The position numbers were made by a program, and so were the translations under genes. From assembly GCA_009746045.1 (NCBI GenBank), contig RPFO01000366.1, positions 392,501-456,500 of the forward strand: a stretch of 64,000 nt of DNA, given 5' to 3'. The stretch is from Mesostigma viride (taxonomy: Eukaryota > Streptophyta > Mesostigmatophyceae > Mesostigmatales > Mesostigmataceae). Below are positions 58,601 through 64,000 of this stretch, one piece after another. Under the pieces are notes generated by a model. That model worked only from the letters and a program-made list of their open reading frames with translations. It did no database searches and was not told where the DNA came from. Position 1 is the stretch's first letter. Every line of letters starts with the position of its first letter.

Positions 58601-61600
58601 GAATGCAGAGCATATATGAACATGCAACACAAGAACTAGTACAAGGGTCTGCACTAGGATGGTTTCTCCCTTACATCGGAACATGCAACACAGGAGCCCC
58701 CGCGTGTGTCTGCACTGGGATGGTTTCTCCCTTACATCGGAACATGCAACACAGGAGCCCCTGCGTGTGTCCGCACTGGGATGGTTTCTCCCTTACATCG
58801 GAACATGCAACACAGGAGCCCCCGCGTGTGTCTGCACTGGGATGGTTTCTCCCTTACATCGGAACATGCAACACAGGAGCCCCCGCGTGTGTCTGCACTA
58901 GGATGGTTTCTCCCTTACATCGGAACATGCAACACAGGAGCCCCCGCGTGTGTCCGCACTAGGATGGTTTCTCCCTTACATCGGAACATGCAACACAGGA
59001 GCCCCCGCGTGTGTCCGCACTAGGATGGTTTCTCCCTTACATCGGAACATGCAACACAGGAGCCCCCGCGTGTGTCTGCACTAGGATGGTTTCTCCCTTA
59101 CATCGGAACATGCAACACAGGAGCCCCCGCGTGTGTCTGCACTAGGATGGTTTCTCCCTTACCGCCAGCAGGCGCGGGGGCCGGGGCAGGCGCGGGGGCG
59201 AACTGGAGAAGCTTCCGCCCTGCATGCCAGAACCAGCAAAAATTCACGTTCAGGGGCAGGCAGGAAGGTGGAGATGAAGAGGGTGCGTGAGGGGGGAAGG
59301 GGCGGATTAAGAAGAAGGGTAAAAGGGGGGGGGGCGGGGTGTGAGCAGAAGGCGAGCCGTGGCAGCTTTTTGACAAGAGAGTTGGCTGGGGTAATGTGCG
59401 CTTTGAAGAAACAAAACGCAAGTTCACATACTCCTATGGCTGTGTGCCTTGCTCAAAATAAATTGTTAAAGGTTCTTGAAGTATATGTTGAGAGTAGAAA
59501 CATGATGGGCACCAGATATCCAACAAAAACTGCCATCTGCACTCAACAGCACACAACCTCACCGTGCGAGCACCACTCATCAGCCACTCATCAGGCAAGT
59601 CTTCATCGTCCAGCTTCGACTCCATCATGTCAAGTGCTAACATACTACGTATTACAACTATTACAACTGTTACTACTATTACTACTATTACTACTATTAC
59701 TACTATATTACAACATCTTCTACTACTATAGGCTTTAGTATGCGCTCGAATACTCACTGGCTTCAAAGTCCTCCGCGTCCAGCTCCGACTCCATCATGTC
59801 GTAGGCTGTCGCGAGGGAGAAAACCCAAAGAAAAGAAACCAAGCACACAGACGTTGACCATGTCATGCCAGTCCTGGAAGAATGGAGGGGGTGCGGAAAC
59901 CAACCAGTCAAGTGCTGGGCTATGAGATCTGAAGCAGATGGAATTCGGCCCCAACCGCCAGACAGCAGGGCATTGGCCATGAGGGAGCGTGGTGATTCGC
60001 ATGCTGAGGTGACAGGTGATGCAAATGCTGACCACATGCGAAACAGGGGAACTGTGAACAACACACCTGAGACAAGAAGCCACTTGACAACGTGGAGGGG
60101 ATGGCACATGCAAGACTGGCTATCCGGATGAGTGGCGCGCCTAGTGACAAAAGAGGGGGGGGGGGATCTCGAAGAGACATGTGGCCACGATGGTACTGCA
60201 AAGCAGCTTGCTACTACTCCAGAAGCCCTTACATCACATCATGACCCTAAACATCCCAAAGACACTTCCAGATCATGTTCATAGCACGGTGCAAATGAGA
60301 ATATGCACGTGGTCGCATTTGGCTTGTGACTGTTAAGCTCCCTATGGAAACCTTGACAAAATCACTACTTAATGCGGCAGGTGTGCTTTTACTGAGGAAG
60401 CATCATTGCAGGAAATTTTGAAGCATGGGGAAAGCATGAGCAGGCCCAGGGCAACTTGTCGCTCAGTGTAGACAAGAGCTTACCGCCCGCGGGCGCGGGT
60501 GCAGGCGCGGGCGCAGGCGCGGGCGCGTACTGCAGCAGCTTCCTCCCTGCTTGCGCATTCGCCCACAAGGACATGAACGCGTTGCGGTCTTTGGGAGAAT
60601 AGTGAGAGCGGCGCGGGGGAATGGAACCGGGAGCAGCACCATTATCATCATGGTTGCAGGCAAATTATCAGTGTGCACGGCTACCAACCCACGTAAAGAA
60701 ACATCCAAATACCAAAACAGCGCTTTTGTGGTGGCTGCTGGCACTCTTAAGTGGCACCATCGTTTTGCAGTGCTCAGTCCTTCCACACAAAATGCACAAG
60801 GCAGCAAAGGCTTGTGTACCATGCAACTATGATGATAGCCTTGAGAAAAAACTTCAACTATGATGATAGCCTTGAGAGAAAACGTAGTCCTCACAGACAG
60901 GTGCGCCCTTGAGAACATTTCAAGCCGTGTCTGGGCATGTCACCTAGCAATGCCGCAGCAACGTTTAATGCCATGTCTACAAACAGAGGATGTGCCCTGT
61001 TGGATACTGGACAGTGCTCCATGTCTGGGTATAGGTCATGTGCCATGGTATAGACAAGCCGGCCACATCTTCTGTTGACATGAACCCGACATGAATGGCT
61101 CATCCCTGAGTCTGCCAGCGACCTTGCACAGAGATGGGCACGCCAGTCATAGTGTGCTGTATCCATGCGTAGTCTCCCCTAGCTGTCCCCTGCCCCCTTC
61201 GAGGCAGGAACAAGGAACAATCTATAGGCTGTCAAGGAACCTTCGAGGCAGGAGCCATCTATAGCCTTGCAAGCTAGGTTTTTGTCTGTTCAGTGATCGG
61301 TAAGCCTGTTCACATGGATCTGGATGCAAACAATGGTTTGTTAGCGTATGACGCAAGATACTAGCCAACTCCTACACTGACCGAAGACAAGCGCAAGGAC
61401 TACACGAGCCAACTCCTACACTGACCGAAGACAAGCGCAAGGACCACACGAGCCAACTCCTGTACTGACCGAAGACAAGCGCAAGGACCACACGAGCCAA
61501 CTCCTGTACTGACCGAAGACAAGCGCAAGGACTACACGAGCCAACTCCTACACTGACCGAAGAAAATCGCAAGGACTACACGAGCCAACTCCTATACTGA

Positions 61601-63424
61601 CCAATCTCAAAGTCCTCGGCGTCCAGCTCCGACTCCATCGCGTCGTAGGCTACGCGGGCAGTGGACCATTGAGGGCACATCCATGTAGATAAAAAGCACA
61701 AGTCGACGCAAGAATGTGTGTGACAGCAGGGATGTGTGAAGGGTTCAAGGTGATCGTTTAAATGGGATGATGTTGCAGGCCAGCAGCCAAATGCCGAACT
61801 TTAAGTACACATTTCTGGCTAGAGAGTGAGCAAGGAACACATGTTGCTGGGTGAACAACGAGGAATAATTGCCTGCATCAAACCTGCAACAAAATAGTGC
61901 CCAATTTTTCTGAGGACAAGTTACTACAAGGCCCAAGGCCCACGCCCAGGTACAATCAGATTTGTGGTGAAGTATACACGCTTAATGAGAGCCTTCTTAG
62001 AATATCAATGAACAGGTCAGAGCAGACCTAGACATAGGGCCTGCAGGTTGGTGTATCGTAAGCAGCACCGCAAGAATTCCAAGAATCTCAGCAAACCCAG
62101 AAATCAAAATGCGCGACCCTGCCCCATGCGTCATATCTCTTTAGTTAACGTACCAAGGGATAAGACCCAGAAACTACCACAAACATAATGCCCGACCCAG
62201 CCTCAGAACACCTCATTAAATTAATTTTACTTGATTTTTGCGCCTCTGGAAACATTTTTCAGACACATGATGTTTCTTAGCGTTCACGCTGCCACCGCAC
62301 ACACCGCGCTGCCCACTCACCGCCCGCAGGGGCAGGTGCCGGCGCCGGAGCCGGCGCAAACTGCAGAAGCTTCCTCCCTGCATGCACATACAATCAGCGA
62401 TGGGAGGTGGCATCAGGCAAGGGTGGGAAGTGTGTCGCAAACCAAGTTAATGGCCATCACTATTCAACATGACAGCCTACCTGGGACTATGCACTGGAAA
62501 TATGCAGAACAATATAGGCACCAAGATCGCAAGTGGACAGACCCTACAAGTCTGGCTGTCAGTGGGCGTGCAAACTGGAATGACGCCTAAGAAAGGATCT
62601 TGAATGCAGGGTGACCTGAGCAGTGAAGTAGCGTGCCCAAAGAATGCCATGAGTAGCATGTGCTGGCACGCATTTCGGAGTTCATGCCTGCTTCAGGAAG
62701 GACCAGCCAAACGCCATTTCCGGATAATCAGCCTCCTGCTACTGCAAATACTTGGACAGCTGCCTGCAGTTTGTCTTGTGACAAGCGGTAATTAGGATTG
62801 CCGTAAGTTTACGAACCTGCATTAGAGCCGACGACCAATTTATCATGAAGCACCCTCCCTGGACAAAGGCAGAGGACAAGCCAACGCAGCATGCACAGGC
62901 AATTACAACTGATTGAGGGTTGAGAAGGAGGCGGGACGAGTAGGAGGAGGGAGGAGGGCGGCAAGCTGTTTGCAGGGGAAACAGAAGAGAAGGTATGACT
63001 TGCGCAAGAATTTGTCAGTCAGTGCGTTGCAAGGTCTTCATACGATTTCGTCATGCATTATTAGCAGGAGCGACTTCCACTTTCGTTAAGGCAGCCTGTC
63101 AATAGGCGTCACCACCACAGCTGCCGCTTACTATAAACTTGCCATAACCACCCTGCCATATTTTGCTCGCAGCTGGTTGTATTTCATTTCCAAAGCCGTA
63201 TCGGAGCTGCCACGCTAACTAGCGAGGAGAAAGAGTATCCGAGCTTGGGATCGGTAACCTTGGGCTGGTGTGGAACCCTAGGGGGGCAGCATTGGTCGGC
63301 AATGTAGGGGAAAAAAATGTAGGACCGGGACGCCATTGCCGTCCCAATAGTTTCTCAACTTACCGGTGCAGAGCTGCAGACAACAAACCAGGGCCAAAGC
63401 CAGGAGGGACGCGCGGAAAGCCAT
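52561..63424 (-). CDS. Secreted Ala-Pro repeat protein encoded by alternating micro-exons (20 exons)
   Basis: Exons, in transcript order: signal 63424-63364; B 62377-62321; A 61649-61602; B 60546-60484; A 59805-59758; B 59219-59163; A 57916-57869; B 57281-57213; A 56665-56618; B 56315-56259; A 55837-55790; A' 55712-55674; B 55540-55484; A 55038-54991; B 54755-54699; A 54344-54297; B 54056-54000; A 53656-53609; B 53261-53193; terminal A 52607-52561 with TGA. Every internal exon is phase 1-1 with GT/AG borders. The total of 1,074 nt gives 357 residues. B encodes (G/R)RKLLQ(F/Y) plus four to seven Ala-Pro pairs and AG. A encodes YDMMESELDAEDFEA. The N terminus MAFRASLLALALVCCLQLC is a signal peptide. 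Ala-Pro runs are classic arabinogalactan glycomodules after Pro hydroxylation. Hence the inferred product is a wall or matrix glycoprotein. RRK could also be a processing site. I know no named family with this layout. Transcript evidence is absent, but the frame agreement over 20 exons is strong. Confidence 0.82.
57335..57363 (-). pseudogene. Relic of a type B exon
   Basis: Minus-strand sequence GGAGGAAAAAGCTGCTCCAG differs from live B exons (GGAGGAAGCTGCTCCAG) by a three-base insertion. It runs into non-repeat sequence instead of the Ala-Pro codons. It lies 54 bases upstream (in transcript terms) of the intact B exon at 57213-57281, suggesting a lost duplicate. Confidence 0.5.
58023..58378. 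repeat. 81-bp minisatellite in a micro-exon gene intron
   Basis: Nearly four units start AACTATCTG at 58104 and 58185, with variants at 58266 and 58348. They share GATATGACTCTGAATAAGGC and GTACATGGGCAAAGTCATG. It lies in the intron between B 59163-59219 and A 57869-57916. Confidence 0.9.
58620..59162. repeat. 61-bp minisatellite ending at a splice donor
   Basis: Nine units with starts at about 58620, 58681, 58742, 58803, 58864, 58925, 58986, 59047 and 59108 contain CATGCAACACAGGAGCCCCC and GGATGGTTTCTCCCTTAC. The last unit ends exactly at the exon border 59163, where CCCTTAC is the minus-strand donor GTAAGGG. Every other unit carries the same GTAAGGG word. Confidence 0.92.
59592..59636 (-). 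pseudogene. Decayed A' exon with donor GT changed to AT
   Basis: After a good acceptor (GTTAG) it encodes ALDMMESKLDDEDLPD. The expected donor reads G|ATGAGT in place of G|GTGAGT, so it is probably skipped. It corresponds to the splice-competent A' exon at 55674-55712, which also follows a full A exon and shares the CACTT start and the TACTA-rich intron. Confidence 0.65.
61364..61601. repeat. 44-bp minisatellite ending at a splice donor
   Basis: Units start at 61364, 61408, 61452, 61496 and 61540, with a partial one at 61584. They contain CCAACTCCTACACTGACCGA and AGACAAGCGCAAGGAC. The array abuts the type A exon at 61602, and the ACTGACC of its last partial unit supplies that exon's minus-strand donor, G|GTCAGT. 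The same GGTCAGT word recurs in every unit. Confidence 0.92.
62378..63363. other. First intron of the micro-exon gene
   Basis: A 986-bp intron separates the signal exon from the first B exon. I searched both strands by eye for a further A or B module and found none. Confidence 0.55.
63364..63424 (-). other. Signal-peptide exon of the micro-exon gene
   Basis: ATG at 63424 in the context ATCATGGCT begins MAFRASLLALALVCCLQLCT. It ends in phase 1 at a strong donor, G|GTAAGT. The next exon in frame is a type B module, giving LCTGRKLLQF. The hydrophobic core LLALALVCCL and the small residues before the RKLLQ motif fit a cleaved secretion signal. Confidence 0.82.
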
Positions 63425-64000
63425 GATGCAGGAGAGTAGCACGAGGGTTTGCGGCGGCCATCGACCGCTCCTGCGGGAAACAGCTGTTTAAATGCCAGGC
63501 CATCCTGTGCCGCGCAGAAAGGATGATCGAGCGGCAGATCGCTGATACAAGTAGAATACAGGCCCTGCATGCGCGGGGGGGCGGGTGACCATTGCATTTC
63601 CGAACTAACGCCGACATGACCGCTGTGGTGCCCTGTGCTGCTCGACTGTACAGTACGCATTTTGTGTAAGACGATATTCCGTTTTTGGAGGGTGCATCGT
63701 ACTGCTGGATTTCCAAGGCCGCTCGATCGCGCGGCAAATTGTCAATACTTTCATCTGACGGTCCAGAAAAGATTACAATTGGACGGCTTTGACACTTGTG
63801 AGTTCGTGGAACGCTGTTGCCATTTGCCACATTGTACTAACGGCACCAGTCCTGCTTCTTGCGCATGCCATGGCCATTCCATGCGCTGGCATGGAAGCCT
63901 CATTGCTGGCCACTGTCCACTACTGGCCAGACGTGGCCCGAGAACATCTGCCGGTGGCCACCGTACAGTACAGTCGCCAGTACGGGTGTGCGTGCCAGCC
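63425..64000. other. Putative promoter region of the micro-exon gene
   Basis: This is the sequence upstream of the minus-strand start. No coding region and no clear TATA or initiator element was identified. Confidence 0.4.

Noticed and set aside
58471..59023. Open frames with repeated EHATQEP-type units
   Set aside because: They come from a 61-bp intronic minisatellite. The unit length is not a multiple of three and the frames lie on the strand opposite to the gene.
58620..59162. CRISPR-like regular array
   Set aside because: Units are contiguous near-identical 61-mers with no distinct spacers, inside a eukaryotic intron.
59434..59766. 110-codon minus-strand frame containing LDMMESKLDDEDL as a gene of its own
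   Set aside because: It is only the decayed A' exon and read-through into intron sequence; neither end has a start or splice context.

Overview
This is nuclear DNA from a eukaryote, most probably a flagellated green alga. Four genes are split by spliceosomal introns with GT/AG borders. One encodes an inner-arm dynein light chain (p28/DNALI1), which implies motile cilia at some life stage. One intron holds degenerate plant-type CCCTAAA telomere-like motifs. A secreted Ala-Pro-rich protein with repeated RKLLQ motifs fits green-algal extracellular-matrix proteins. The species cannot be fixed from the sequence alone.

Layout. 0.7-5.1 kb: p28, six exons, introns carrying (CA)n and (GGGGA)n. 5.5-7.7 kb: a small inverted-repeat element, a LINE ORF1 fragment and a 24-bp minisatellite. 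9.8-15.7 kb: a two-exon gene for a protein with three IQ motifs and a PHD finger whose last Cys pair is displaced by a 227-residue insertion; its intron holds a 23-bp minisatellite and (CCAA)n. 16.5-34.6 kb: a graveyard of LINE copies, several of them ORF1 joined directly to a 3' tail, with shared 3' hairpins and (TTAA)n tails. 35.4-38.0 kb: an unrecognised gene with a possible SAP-like segment and a C2H2 finger. 39.2-45.3 kb: a five-exon gene for a 999-residue unknown protein with a long KEAKE charged helix. 45.8-47.2 kb: a 1,343-bp piggyBac-like non-autonomous element with TTAA target duplications. 47.3-51.05 kb: a Ty3/gypsy RT relic and another LINE 3' end with a tandemly duplicated tail.

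52.56-63.42 kb, minus strand: the most remarkable object. It is a 20-exon gene made of one signal-peptide exon followed by alternating micro-exons of two kinds. Type B (57-69 nt) encodes RKLLQ(F/Y)-(AP)n-AG. Type A (usually 48 nt) encodes an acidic YDMMESELDAEDFEA block. Every internal exon is phase 1-1, and the last is a type A copy ending in a stop. The coding sum, 1,074 nt, is an exact multiple of three. Two intronic minisatellites end at a splice donor and repeat that donor in each unit. The predicted product is a secreted arabinogalactan-like repeat protein of about 357 residues whose length could vary by exon skipping or duplication.
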